DNA from: G020354025 sp964621455
GTDB lineage: Bacteria > Fidelibacterota > Marinisomatia > SCGC-AAA003-L08 > TS1B11
DNA: 24,597 nucleotides
Reading direction: 5' to 3'
NCBI GenBank assembly: GCA_964621455.1
Contig: CAZULW010000033.1
Span: forward strand, 1-24,597
Shown: positions 1 through 6,363 of the stretch, piece by piece
Layout of the letters: each line of letters starts with the position of its first letter
Numbering within the stretch: the stretch's first letter is position 1
Notes under the pieces: generated by a model
What the model was told of the DNA's origin: nothing
What the model saw: the letters and a program-made list of their open reading frames with translations, nothing else
Databases searched by the model: none
Translations under genes and position numbers: made by a program

Positions 1-195
1 CTTAAACAACTAGAAGGAGTTAACATTTAGTGGCTCTTTTGGGACTTTACCCTTAATAATTATAGAAATAGAATATATACTTACCTTCTATGGTATGGGA
101 ACACCAGGAAAGCCCGGGATGTCCTAGATGAAGCTGCCCCCAACCTGGATGATGCCGCAGACCCGCGACTCTTCCGGCAACGGGCCCGGCTGAAC

Positions 196-714
196 ATGTT
201 CGACAGAAACTACTCAGCGGCCCTGGATCAGCTGGCCCATACACCGGCGGAGGTTATAGATAACCAATTCGGCTATATTCCCAGGTCCTTATGGTATGCC
301 CAGGTTTATAAGCTTATGGGCCAGGGGGACCTAGCCCGGGCCTACTACGACTCGGCCCGCGTGCTTTTGGAAGCCAAGCTCCAGGAGGACCCTGAAGACC
401 CCCGCTACCACAGCACCCTGGGCATCGCCTATGCCGGTCTGGGACGCCGGGAGGAGGCCATCAGGGAGGGCAAACTGGCCGTTGAGATCCTGCCGCTCTC
501 CAGGGATGCCTATTATGGGCCTCATTTTATATTGGACCTGGCAAGAATCTACGCCATGCTGGGCGAGCAGGACGCGGCGGTAGACCAACTCGAGCTCCTG
601 TTATCCATTCCCAGCGAGATAACCGTGCCGCTCCTCAGGCTCGATCCCGTGTGGGACCCCCTCCGGGAGCACCCGCGGTTTCAGGGGCTGGTGGAGAAGT
701 TCGGGGAGGGGTAA
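196..714 (+). CDS. TPR-repeat protein, 5'-truncated remnant
   Basis: This is the C-terminal part of a tetratricopeptide-repeat protein, a family of helical-pair scaffolds for protein contacts. Two TPR-like units are visible: around residues 34-57 (Y-x-L-M-G-Q-G-D-L-A-R-A-Y-Y) and 66-95 (Y-H-S-T-L-G-I-A-Y-A-G-L-G-R-R-E-E-A). The end (LDPVWDPLREHPRFQGLVEK) is typical of TPR tails attached to bacterial Ser/Thr kinases or CadC-like regulators. ATG 196 is only the first start codon in the frame. The same frame reads protein-like back to about base 91 (WYGNTRKARDVLDEAAPN), then enters AT-rich DNA with a stop at 28-30 and no start codon. The head of the gene is therefore missing, and expression of the remnant is doubtful. 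The kinase or regulator parentage is inference. Confidence 0.65.
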   Translation: MFDRNYSAALDQLAHTPAEVIDNQFGYIPRSLWYAQVYKLMGQGDLARAYYDSARVLLEAKLQEDPEDPRYHSTLGIAYAGLGRREEAIREGKLAVEILPLSRDAYYGPHFILDLARIYAMLGEQDAAVDQLELLLSIPSEITVPLLRLDPVWDPLREHPRFQGLVEKFGEG

Positions 715-715
715 T

Positions 716-789
716 ACCTCACCCCCGTTACTCCGTAACTCCCCCTCTCCTCAAGGAGAGGGGGCTTCGCAAAGCGAAGGGGGTGAGGT
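716..789. repeat. Cloverleaf-like palindromic element (REP/MITE-like)
   Basis: An outer 11-bp inverted repeat, ACCTCACCCCC (716-726) and GGGGGTGAGGT (779-789), encloses three further perfect hairpins. These are GTTAC/GTAAC (727-739, loop TCC), CCCCCTCTCCT/AGGAGAGGGGG (741-764, loop of 2) and CTTCGC/GCGAAG (765-779, loop AAA, sharing base 779 with the outer arm). Together they can fold into a four-way junction on either strand. It begins one base after the stop codon of the TPR gene. It has no coding content, and the lack of a T-run argues against a simple terminator. It resembles palindromic repeat elements that are dispersed in many bacterial genomes. Confidence 0.7.
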
Positions 790-886
790 CTCCTCCGGCG
801 GGTCACCGCAACACTCTCCTGTCATCGCGAATCCCGTCCGGAGATAATGGGACGGGGTGTAGCGATCCCGCCAGCCTGGGCTGAAC

Positions 887-921
887 GCTGACTGCTGACG
901 GCTGACTGCTGACTGCTGACT
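887..921. repeat. Heptamer array, GCTGACT family
   Basis: Five contiguous 7-base units: GCTGACT, GCTGACG, GCTGACT, GCTGACT, GCTGACT. The same family recurs in reverse orientation at 5297-5345. Confidence 0.9.
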
Positions 922-930
922 CGGGCCACA

Positions 931-980
931 GTTTAAAAATGGAACGCCCCCCGCCAGAAAGAAATGGGGAGGGCGTCCAG
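931..980 (-). terminator. Rho-independent terminator of mdh
   Basis: Read on the minus strand, GGACGCCCTCCCC pairs with GGGGGGCGTTCC (about 10 bp with one bulged T, loop near 952-967). It is followed by ATTTTTAAAC. It lies about 40 bases past the mdh stop codon. Confidence 0.75.
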
Positions 981-1018
981 TTTGGATTTATGGGTGAGGC
1001 CGGCTATCCGAAGGATCC

Positions 1019-1948
1019 CTATTGAGGCAGGTCGAGCTTCGCTAACACTGACTTCACGTGGTCGGCGGACTTCTTCAGGGATGCCTTCTCGTCGCCGGTG
1101 ATGTCCAGCTCGATGATCTTCTCCAGCCCGTTCGTGCCGAGGATGCAGGGCACGCCTATGAAGATACCCTCCACGCCGTATTCGCCATTCAGCAGGACGG
1201 AACAGGGAAGGACCCGGTGCTGGTTCTTGAGAATGGACTCCACCATTTCGGCCACCCCGGCGGCGGGAGCGTAGTAGGCGGAGCCGGTCTTCAGGTAATT
1301 GACGATCTCGATGCCGCCTTTCCGGGTGCGCTCTACGATCTCCTCGATGCGCCCCTCGTCGATGAGCTCGCTGATGGGGATGCCGGCGACCGTGGTGTAG
1401 CGCACCAGGGGCACCATCGAATCGCCGTGGCCCCCCAGCACCAGGGCCTGGATATCCCGCACGGATACGTTCAGCTCCAGGGCGATGAAAGAGCGGAAGC
1501 GGGTCGAGTCCAGGATGCCGGCCATACCGATAACTCTGTTTTTGGGCAGGCCGCTATTGGCGTAGGCCACGCTGCACATGACGTCCAGGGGGTTGGTCAC
1601 CACGATGAGGATGGTATCGGGAGAGTTGGCCATCACCTGCTCGGTGACATTGCTGACGATTTTATGGTTTGCCATGAGCAGGTCATCGCGGCTCATGCCG
1701 GGTGTGCGGGGCTGGCCGGCGGTGATGACGGTGATGTGCGAACCGGCGGTGTCCTTGTAGTCATTCGTACCAATGAGTCTGGTATCGGATCCGAGCACCG
1801 GGGTCGATTCGTACATATCCAGGGCCTTTCCCTGGGGGATGCCTTCTGCGATGTCAAAGAGGATGACTTCCTCACCCAGTTGATGCTGGGCCAGGCGCTG
1901 GGCGGTTGTGGCGCCGACGTGTCCGGCACCTACGACGGTGATTTTCAT
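1019..1948 (-). CDS. mdh: Malate dehydrogenase, NAD-dependent (LDH-like type)
   Basis: This cytoplasmic enzyme interconverts malate and oxaloacetate with NAD in the TCA cycle. The 309-residue length is normal for the LDH-like MDH class. The Rossmann glycine motif GAGHVGAT is at residues 7-14, and Asp32 at the end of the second strand favours NAD over NADP. The substrate loop GQPRTPGMSRDD (78-89) has Arg81 and Arg87; the arginine in place of a lactate-type glutamine marks malate specificity. Asn119, the Asp147/Arg150 pair (ILDSTR) and catalytic His174 (GGHGDSMVP) complete the site. ATG 1948 follows an AAAGGGGC ribosome-binding sequence. It is the last gene of the rng-rplU-rpmA-mdh row, but a terminator after rpmA suggests it also has its own transcription. 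Its own terminator lies just downstream. Confidence 0.96.
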   Translation of the reverse strand: MKITVVGAGHVGATTAQRLAQHQLGEEVILFDIAEGIPQGKALDMYESTPVLGSDTRLIGTNDYKDTAGSHITVITAGQPRTPGMSRDDLLMANHKIVSNVTEQVMANSPDTILIVVTNPLDVMCSVAYANSGLPKNRVIGMAGILDSTRFRSFIALELNVSVRDIQALVLGGHGDSMVPLVRYTTVAGIPISELIDEGRIEEIVERTRKGGIEIVNYLKTGSAYYAPAAGVAEMVESILKNQHRVLPCSVLLNGEYGVEGIFIGVPCILGTNGLEKIIELDITGDEKASLKKSADHVKSVLAKLDLPQ

Positions 1949-1970
1949 GGGGAGCCCCTTTGTCTGATTA

Positions 1971-2022
1971 TGAAAAACCCCATCCGAATGGATCCCTGAG
2001 GAATAGGGTGTGGGGGATGGGG
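1971..2022 (-). terminator. Terminator after rpmA
   Basis: A perfect 8-bp inverted repeat (CCCCATCC at 1978-1985, GGATGGGG at 2015-2022) is followed on the minus strand by TTTTT (1973-1977). A smaller GCCC/GGGC hairpin with TTT (2030-2044) precedes it. Together they separate rpmA from mdh. Confidence 0.65.
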
Positions 2023-2065
2023 ATCGATGGAAAGCCCGTTGGGCATGGTTATAGGTCTAGTGCCT

Positions 2066-2323
2066 TCAATTGGGCGGGTAAACGGATACCTGCTTTTTGG
2101 TCCGCCCTTTACGCTCGAATTTAACAACGCCATCTATTTTTGAGAAGAGGGTATCGTCACGCCCCAGGCCCACGTTTCGCCCGGGATGGAACCTGGTGCC
2201 CCGCTGCCGGACCAGGATGGACCCGGCGGTCACCATATGGCCGTCAAAGCGCTTGACACCCAGGCGTTTGCTTAGGCTGTCACGCCCGTTTTTGGAGCTG
2301 CCTACGCCTTTTTTATGTGCCAT
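2066..2323 (-). CDS. rpmA: 50S ribosomal protein L27 (bL27)
   Basis: L27 is a component of the large ribosomal subunit whose N-terminal tail reaches the peptidyl-transferase centre. The protein starts directly with MAHKKGVGSSKNGRDS, so it lacks the cleavable N-terminal extension seen in Firmicutes and some other lineages. The core follows the family pattern (GRDSxSKRLGVKRFDG, then VTAGSILVRQRGTRFHPG and the F-E-R-K-G segment near the end). Its 85 residues match the usual length. CAGGAAAAAGCC precedes the ATG and supplies a ribosome-binding site. It lies 50 bases after rplU, the standard L21-L27 order, and the spacer between them holds a GTTCAAA-type heptamer array. A terminator follows. Confidence 0.97.
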   Translation of the reverse strand: MAHKKGVGSSKNGRDSLSKRLGVKRFDGHMVTAGSILVRQRGTRFHPGRNVGLGRDDTLFSKIDGVVKFERKGRTKKQVSVYPPN

Positions 2324-2336
2324 GGCTTTTTCCTGA

Positions 2337-2371
2337 GTTCAAAGTTTTAAGTTCAAAGTCTTAAGTTAACT
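2337..2371. repeat. Heptamer array, GTTCAAA family
   Basis: Five contiguous 7-base units: GTTCAAA, GTTTTAA, GTTCAAA, GTCTTAA, GTTAACT. The array fills most of the 50-base spacer between the rplU stop and the rpmA ribosome-binding site, so it lies inside the presumed L21-L27 transcript. Confidence 0.8.
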
Positions 2372-2373
2372 GG

Positions 2374-3045
2374 TTATCCGCCGGCCTTCTTTTTGGTGCC
2401 CGATTTGGAAGCGGTTCCTACCGCCCTGCCGGTGGATTTCCTGGTAGCTGATGATTTCTTTGATGGGGTTGATTTTTTCGCTGCAGCTGGCTTTCCTGCG
2501 GTGGCCGGTGTCTTCGTCGTGGTTGATTTCCTGGGCAGCGTCGTCTTCTTTTCGGTGGCAGCCGATTTCTTGGGGGCCGCAGTTGATTTGCTGGAGGCGG
2601 CCGTTTTCTTCGCGCTGGTGGGCTTTTTGGGCGCGGCCTTTCCGATACCTTCCCTGGCTTCTACCTTGGCCGGTTCCTTATCTGCTTTGGCCTCGGCGGC
2701 CTGCTTGGCCCCGGCCAGGTTGATGCCATTGATGCGCAGGATGCTGTAGCCCTGCCGGTGCCCGGCCTTTTTCCGGTAACCCTTCCGGCGACGGAACTTG
2801 AAGACGATGATTTTCTTGTCGCGCCCGTGCCGGAGGAGGGTGGCATCCACCGAGGCGCCGGCTACCGTGGGGTCACCGAAGTGGATGGTGCTGCCGTCGT
2901 TGAGCAGGAGCACCCGCTCCAGCTGCATGCTGCCCCCCGCCTCCCCATCGGTTAGGGGGACCTTGAGCTCCTGTCCCGCCGTCACGCGGAACTGTTTCCC
3001 GGCATAGTCAATTATGGCGTATCCTGCAGGGGTCTTATCGGGCAT
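2374..3045 (-). CDS. rplU: 50S ribosomal protein L21 (bL21) with long basic C-terminal extension
   Basis: L21 is a large-subunit protein that binds 23S rRNA. Residues about 7-110 are a normal L21: YAIIDYAGKQFRV, a central E-R-V-L-L-L segment, then FKFRRRKGYRKKAGHRQGY and the closing I-N-G-I. The family is usually about 100-105 residues long; this protein has 223. The extra 110 or so residues are almost only Lys, Ala, Ser, Thr and Pro in short repeats such as AAPKKS, TAKKS and KKTAA. That composition resembles histone H1 tails or bacterial H1-like proteins, is probably disordered, and may bind nucleic acid. The frame stays open with the same GC-rich codon use to a clean TAA, so the tail looks genuine. 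It sits between rng and rpmA in the common order. Confidence 0.93.
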   Translation of the reverse strand: MPDKTPAGYAIIDYAGKQFRVTAGQELKVPLTDGEAGGSMQLERVLLLNDGSTIHFGDPTVAGASVDATLLRHGRDKKIIVFKFRRRKGYRKKAGHRQGYSILRINGINLAGAKQAAEAKADKEPAKVEAREGIGKAAPKKPTSAKKTAASSKSTAAPKKSAATEKKTTLPRKSTTTKTPATAGKPAAAKKSTPSKKSSATRKSTGRAVGTASKSGTKKKAGG

Positions 3046-3142
3046 CAGTGATCCGTTCTCGTTCGCTAAAGGTTCCCGCTTCGAAAAGCGAGCTAGCTTA
3101 GGCGCTAATTCAGGGGTGAGTCAAGCTCTAGTTGTCACGGGC

Positions 3143-4717
3143 CTACACCTCGTCCGTCACGTCGGTCTTGCGGCGCTTGGAGTAGACCCGGAAGCTGTCA
3201 GGACTGAGGGCGTCATCGGACTTGATTTCCAGCCAGACCCAGTGCTGCCATATGAAGTTCTTCACTACCTTGGACTTGGTCTCGTGCAGGTGTTCGGCCA
3301 GGGAGGGATGGACGGTGATGATCAGGCGGCGGTCTTTGTGGTGGGTGCGGAAGCGCCGCAGCCAGCTATCGATGGCGGTGGTCATGGCATCTTTGGAAGG
3401 GACGCGTCCCAGGCCCTTGCAGGTGGGGCATTCCTCACTCACGGAATGGAGCAGGGAGAGGCGCACCCGTTCGCGGGTCATTTCCAGCAGGCCGAACTCG
3501 GAGATAGGGGAGACGGCTACCCTGGCCCGGTCCTTCTTGAGCTCCTTGACCAGCTCGTTGTAGATCTTTTTCTGGTTGGCCTCCTCGTGCATATCGATGA
3601 AATCGATGATGATAAGACCGCCGATATCCCGGAGGCGCAGCTGCCGGGCCGCCTCCCGGGCCGCCTCCAGGTTGATCTTAAGGGAGTTCTGCTCGTGGTT
3701 CCCCTTGCCGATGAAGCGGCCGCTGTTCACGTCCACCACCATCATGGCCTCGGTGTGCTCCAACACGATGTAGCCTCCACTCTTGATCCACACCTTCCGC
3801 TGGAGGGACTTGTCAATCTGACCCTCGATATCGTGGTTGGAGAAGATCGGGGCCTTGCCCCGGTAAAACTCCACCAGGTTCACCTGGGAGGGGGAGACAT
3901 CCCGAAGGTAGCTCGTGAGGCGTTTGTGGATTTCCCTGGAATCGATGATCACCTTATCCACGTCGGAGGTTAACAGATCACGGATGACGCTGTCGGTGGT
4001 GGTGAGGTCCTGGTAGAGCAGGAGCGGTCCCGGCTTGCTTTTGGAGAGTTTATCCTGTTCCGTCCACGACTGCCACAGGTTATTAAAGTCCTTGGTCAGG
4101 ACTTTCTGGTCCTTGCCTTCGGAGACCGTGCGCACAATGATGCCAAAGCCATCGGGCTTAAAGGACTCCACCACCTTTCGCAGGCGGCGGACTTCGTACT
4201 TGTCGGTAATTTTCTTGGAGATGCCGACGAAGTCGGCGTTCTGGACCAGGACCAGTAGCCGGCCGGGTATAGCGATATCGGTGGTAACCCGGGGGCCTTT
4301 TCCGGCGAAGGGCTCCTTGATGACCTGCACCAGTATTTCCTGGCCCGTTTTCAGGTCGATTTTGGGCGTGGCCGGTACACCAGGGGAGCCAGAACGTCTG
4401 TTGGTGGATTTATTGACTGGGGGCGGTTCCTGCTCGGCCCCGTCCTCATCAGCCAGGGCCACATAGTCCAGGCTGGCGAGATTGCCGATCTCGGCAAAAG
4501 GGAGAAACGCGTTTACCAAATAGCCAACATCCACGAAGGCGGCCTGCATCCCGGGGATGACGTTCTCCACCACCCCTTTGTAGATGCTGCCCACCATGCG
4601 CTGATAATCTGGACGTTCCACATATAGTTCAACGAGCCGACCGTTCTCAATAATGGCCAGACGCGTGCTCCCGGCCGATTCATTGATGAACATCTCTTTA
4701 ACAACATCATCTGCCAT
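3143..4717 (-). CDS. rng: Ribonuclease G/E
   Basis: This endoribonuclease cleaves single-stranded RNA in rRNA maturation and mRNA decay. The 524 residues fit RNase G rather than the longer RNase E. An S1-type RNA-binding domain starts near residue 38 (GSIYKGVVENVIPGMQAAFVD). It contains a charged, proline-rich insertion at about 86-118. The catalytic domain carries the two metal-binding aspartates, Asp329 in VVDVNSGRF and Asp372 in IIDFIDM. It also has the zinc-link motif CPTCKG (Cys430, Cys433), through which family members dimerise. The ATG lies 10 bases after GGGGAGG. The order rng-rplU-rpmA is conserved in many bacteria. A stem-loop lies 44-72 bases upstream of the start, in the presumed leader. 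Confidence 0.94.
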   Translation of the reverse strand: MADDVVKEMFINESAGSTRLAIIENGRLVELYVERPDYQRMVGSIYKGVVENVIPGMQAAFVDVGYLVNAFLPFAEIGNLASLDYVALADEDGAEQEPPPVNKSTNRRSGSPGVPATPKIDLKTGQEILVQVIKEPFAGKGPRVTTDIAIPGRLLVLVQNADFVGISKKITDKYEVRRLRKVVESFKPDGFGIIVRTVSEGKDQKVLTKDFNNLWQSWTEQDKLSKSKPGPLLLYQDLTTTDSVIRDLLTSDVDKVIIDSREIHKRLTSYLRDVSPSQVNLVEFYRGKAPIFSNHDIEGQIDKSLQRKVWIKSGGYIVLEHTEAMMVVDVNSGRFIGKGNHEQNSLKINLEAAREAARQLRLRDIGGLIIIDFIDMHEEANQKKIYNELVKELKKDRARVAVSPISEFGLLEMTRERVRLSLLHSVSEECPTCKGLGRVPSKDAMTTAIDSWLRRFRTHHKDRRLIITVHPSLAEHLHETKSKVVKNFIWQHWVWLEIKSDDALSPDSFRVYSKRRKTDVTDEV

Positions 4718-4760
4718 AGAGCCTTTAACCTCCCCGAAAAAAATAAGACAGTTGTTTCAT

Positions 4761-4789
4761 CCCCGCCGCTGGCCCCGTCTCTGGCGGGG
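4761..4789 (-). promoter_or_regulatory. Stem-loop in the presumed rng leader
   Basis: A perfect 7-bp stem (CCCCGCC at 4761-4767, GGCGGGG at 4783-4789) with a 15-base loop lies 44-72 bases upstream of the rng ATG. RNase E/G genes in other bacteria can be controlled through 5' leader structure. That role here is inference only. Confidence 0.3.
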
Positions 4790-5296
4790 CTGGCGAGGTT
4801 ATCACTCCAGGGGGAGCTCTGTCCGGCGGTTTGGGCCAGACAGGTATGTGGTGCTCATGGGATGAAGGAAAGGAACGGTCTTGAAAGCGCGTGGTTAGCC
4901 GCTCCGAAGGATTTTTTTGAAGAGCTTCTCTTGAAGTGATCCCTCCGGAACCCTCGGAAAAGGGTTGGCCAGTCAAAATAAAATCTTACCTTACCGTCAA
5001 AACCCAACATCCTCATGATGCATTCATCGCCCCATAGCGCACTACTCCCTCCAACTTATCCGGATATCCGCACGAATCGTGGTGGTCTGCTACGCCGGAT
5101 CAAAATACCCCACTACAGGACCCCTCCCCTCGGATCCCATAGGGATAAACAGCTACAATCCTTCTGTTAATGTATACAATTCGTGGCTCGAAGGTAGTGG
5201 ATTATTCGATGGTCTTCAAGAAGGAAGTTCACAGGAGTTGTCCCGAAATAAGATGGTTATGCTCTCAACAGGTTCTTTTTCGGGGGGAATCCTGAT

Positions 5297-5345
5297 GTCA
5301 GCATTCAGCCGTCAGCAATCAGCGCTCAGCAACGGATTGCTGACC
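5297..5345. repeat. Heptamer array, CAGCNNT family (reverse of GCTGACT)
   Basis: Seven 7-base units on the plus strand: GTCAGCA, TTCAGCC, GTCAGCA, ATCAGCG, CTCAGCA, ACGGATT, GCTGACC. The first five are reverse-complement relatives of the units at 887-921. The sixth is degenerate and the seventh is in the opposite sense. Confidence 0.8.
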
Positions 5346-5347
5346 AT

Positions 5348-5375
5348 GGACTACGGACAATATTCAATCTTCCCC
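5348..5375. repeat. Heptamer array, GGACTAC/GGACAAT family
   Basis: Four 7-base units: GGACTAC, GGACAAT, ATTCAAT, CTTCCCC. The 13-mer at 5348-5360 recurs exactly as its reverse complement at 6198-6210, on the other side of the HD gene. Confidence 0.65.
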
Positions 5376-5420
5376 AAAGGGGTCCCTTTCCCGTCCCGAA
5401 GGGACCCCTTTTTGGGGAAG
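5369..5420. repeat. Long inverted repeat, possible bidirectional terminator
   Basis: Perfect 13-bp arms, AAAGGGGTCCCTT (5376-5388) and AAGGGACCCCTTT (5399-5411), extend outwards after a 2-base bulge by CTTCCCC (5369-5375) and GGGGAAG (5414-5420). It lies about 100 bases past the end of the HD gene. The T-run is inside the stem rather than after it, so a simple terminator is not certain. A repeat element is equally possible. Confidence 0.7.
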
Positions 5421-5460
5421 GGAAGCCTGTCCCAAAGGAAAGCCTCCGGCTCGGCTCGGG

Positions 5461-5530
5461 ACAATCGACAATCTTCAATGCCCCAATCCCAAATCACCAG
5501 TCACCAGCCCCCAGCCCCTAGTCTACATTG
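5461..5530. repeat. Heptamer array, ACCAGTC/CCCAGCC family
   Basis: Ten 7-base units: ACAATCG, ACAATCT, TCAATGC, CCCAATC, CCAAATC, ACCAGTC, ACCAGCC, CCCAGCC, CCTAGTC, TACATTG. The stop codon of the HD gene (5518-5520) lies in the ninth unit. The CCCARTC-type words resemble heptanucleotide repeats (STRR) described in cyanobacteria. Confidence 0.8.
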
Positions 5531-6093
5531 CCCCGCAGCCCCAGCTCCTCGTCGATCTCCTTCATAGCGTCGATGATGAACTGGATGTGCTCGTCCCGGT
5601 CCACCCCCAGCTCGGCGATGCCCTGCTCGATGTCCTCCCGGCTCACCGAGGCTGCAAAGCTGGGCTGCTTGAGCTTCTTCTTAACGGACTTAGGCTGCAC
5701 CTCGTGAATGGACTTCGAGGGACGCACGAAGGTGACGGCGAACATAAAACCGGCCAGCTCATCGCAGGCGAAGAGGGTCTTGGCCAACAGGCTATCCCGG
5801 GGGACGCCGGTGTAGTTGGCGTGGCCCATAATGGCGGTGATAACCTCCTCAGGGTAGCCGCGCTCCCTGAGGATTTCAGCTCCCTTGTAGGGGTGCTCTT
5901 CCATCGTGGGGTGCTTCTCGTAGTCGAAGTCGTGGAGCAGGCCCACGATGCCGTAGAGGTCCTCGTCCTCGCCCCGCTTTCGAGCGTAGGCGCGCATTAT
6001 CTGCTCTACAGCCCGGGCGTGGTTGCGCAGGGACTCGGACTTGGTGTACTCGCTCAGGAGGTTCCAGGCGTCTTCGCGGGTGGGGAGGTTCAT
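5518..6093 (-). CDS. HD-domain metal-dependent phosphohydrolase
   Basis: This is a probable soluble metal-dependent phosphohydrolase of the HD superfamily (HDIG-like). Its substrate cannot be read from sequence; family members act on nucleotides or phosphate esters. The metal ligands are visible in order: His25 (RNHARAVE), the His54-Asp55 doublet (GLLHDFDYEKHP), His67 (EEHPYKGAEIL), His91 (IMGHANYTG) and Asp111 (FACDELAGF). The 191-residue length suits a single-domain HD protein. ATG 6093 follows AAAGGAGCCTCCC, a good ribosome-binding site. The gene stands alone in repeat-rich DNA. Its stop codon lies within a heptamer array, and another array of the ATGAAAA type begins 17 bases upstream of its start. 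The C-terminus may therefore be partly repeat-derived. Confidence 0.85.
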   Translation of the reverse strand: MNLPTREDAWNLLSEYTKSESLRNHARAVEQIMRAYARKRGEDEDLYGIVGLLHDFDYEKHPTMEEHPYKGAEILRERGYPEEVITAIMGHANYTGVPRDSLLAKTLFACDELAGFMFAVTFVRPSKSIHEVQPKSVKKKLKQPSFAASVSREDIEQGIAELGVDRDEHIQFIIDAMKEIDEELGLRGNVD

Positions 6094-6110
6094 GGGAGGC
6101 TCCTTTCATA

Positions 6111-6145
6111 ATGAAAATTGCAAATTGAAAAATGCAAAATGAAAA
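6111..6145. repeat. Heptamer array, ATGAAAA family (solo copy)
   Basis: Five 7-base units on the plus strand: ATGAAAA, TTGCAAA, TTGAAAA, ATGCAAA, ATGAAAA. It is the same family and orientation as the array at 16726-16760. As there, it ends just before a GGAGCC ribosome-binding sequence, but here no S23-like gene accompanies it. Confidence 0.85.
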
Positions 6146-6196
6146 TAAAGACCTGGAGAGAATTTAAGGTTGCTCAGGATAGGGAGAAAGAGGTCT

Positions 6197-6231
6197 GTTG
6201 TCCGTAGTCCGTGGTTCGTAGCCGTGTGTTG
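6197..6231. repeat. Heptamer array, GTAGTCC family
   Basis: Five 7-base units: GTTGTCC, GTAGTCC, GTGGTTC, GTAGCCG, TGTGTTG, the last one weak. It contains the 13-mer TTGTCCGTAGTCC (6198-6210), an exact reverse complement of 5348-5360. Confidence 0.7.
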
Positions 6232-6264
6232 ACTGCCAGGCTTGCCGTAGGCTACGCCGAGGCC

Positions 6265-6352
6265 TGCTACTGCCACTGCTACTTCTTGCCCCCGGGCGTG
6301 CTCAGCGGTGCTGTTTCTTCCCTGCTACTGCTACTGCCACTGCTACTTCTTC
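6265..6352. repeat. Two hexamer arrays, TGCTAC/TGCCAC
   Basis: The first block (6265-6288) is TGCTAC, TGCCAC, TGCTAC, TTCTTG. The second (6323-6352) is TGCTAC, TGCTAC, TGCCAC, TGCTAC, TTCTTC. The two blocks are near-duplicates separated by 34 bases. Confidence 0.8.
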
Positions 6353-6363
6353 CCCCTTGGCGT

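Larger units (their letters stand above)
715..1018. other. Repeat-filled intergenic region
   Basis: No gene is supported here. The gap holds a cloverleaf-like palindromic element (716-789), an unremarkable stretch at 790-880, a heptamer array (887-921) and the mdh terminator (931-980). Confidence 0.6.
4718..5517. other. 800-base intergenic region without a supported gene
   Basis: The first part (4718-5290) is ordinary noncoding DNA upstream of rng. It includes a 7-bp stem-loop (CCCCGCC/GGCGGGG, 4761-4789) and a 10-base palindrome CGGATATCCG (5061-5070). No convincing promoter could be read. From 5297 to 5530 it is almost entirely repeats: two heptamer arrays, a long inverted repeat (5369-5420), a nested hairpin (5428-5463) and a third heptamer array running into the HD gene. 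A 162-codon open frame crossing this stretch has no protein character. Confidence 0.6.

Noticed and set aside
1058..1999. A 313-codon open frame antisense to mdh, and similar long antisense frames over rng, hisS and lptD
   Set aside because: These are mirror frames of GC-rich genes with rich third-position bias. The proteins show no family features, while the opposite strand encodes complete conserved enzymes.
4725..4976. Small minus-strand frame upstream of rng
   Set aside because: It has no protein character or ribosome-binding site and overlaps the leader stem-loop.
5145..5165. Resemblance of TAGGGATAAACAG to the I-SceI homing-endonuclease site
   Set aside because: Only the first half matches and no homing endonuclease gene or intron is nearby.
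5043..5210. Possible promoters for rng such as TTGAAG-17-TACCTT on the minus strand
   Set aside because: The -10 elements are poor and several equally weak alternatives exist, so no site could be supported.
5079..5567. A 162-codon plus-strand open frame between rng and the HD gene
   Set aside because: It runs through three heptamer arrays and a long palindrome, has no domain or ribosome-binding site, and overlaps the HD gene end on the other strand.
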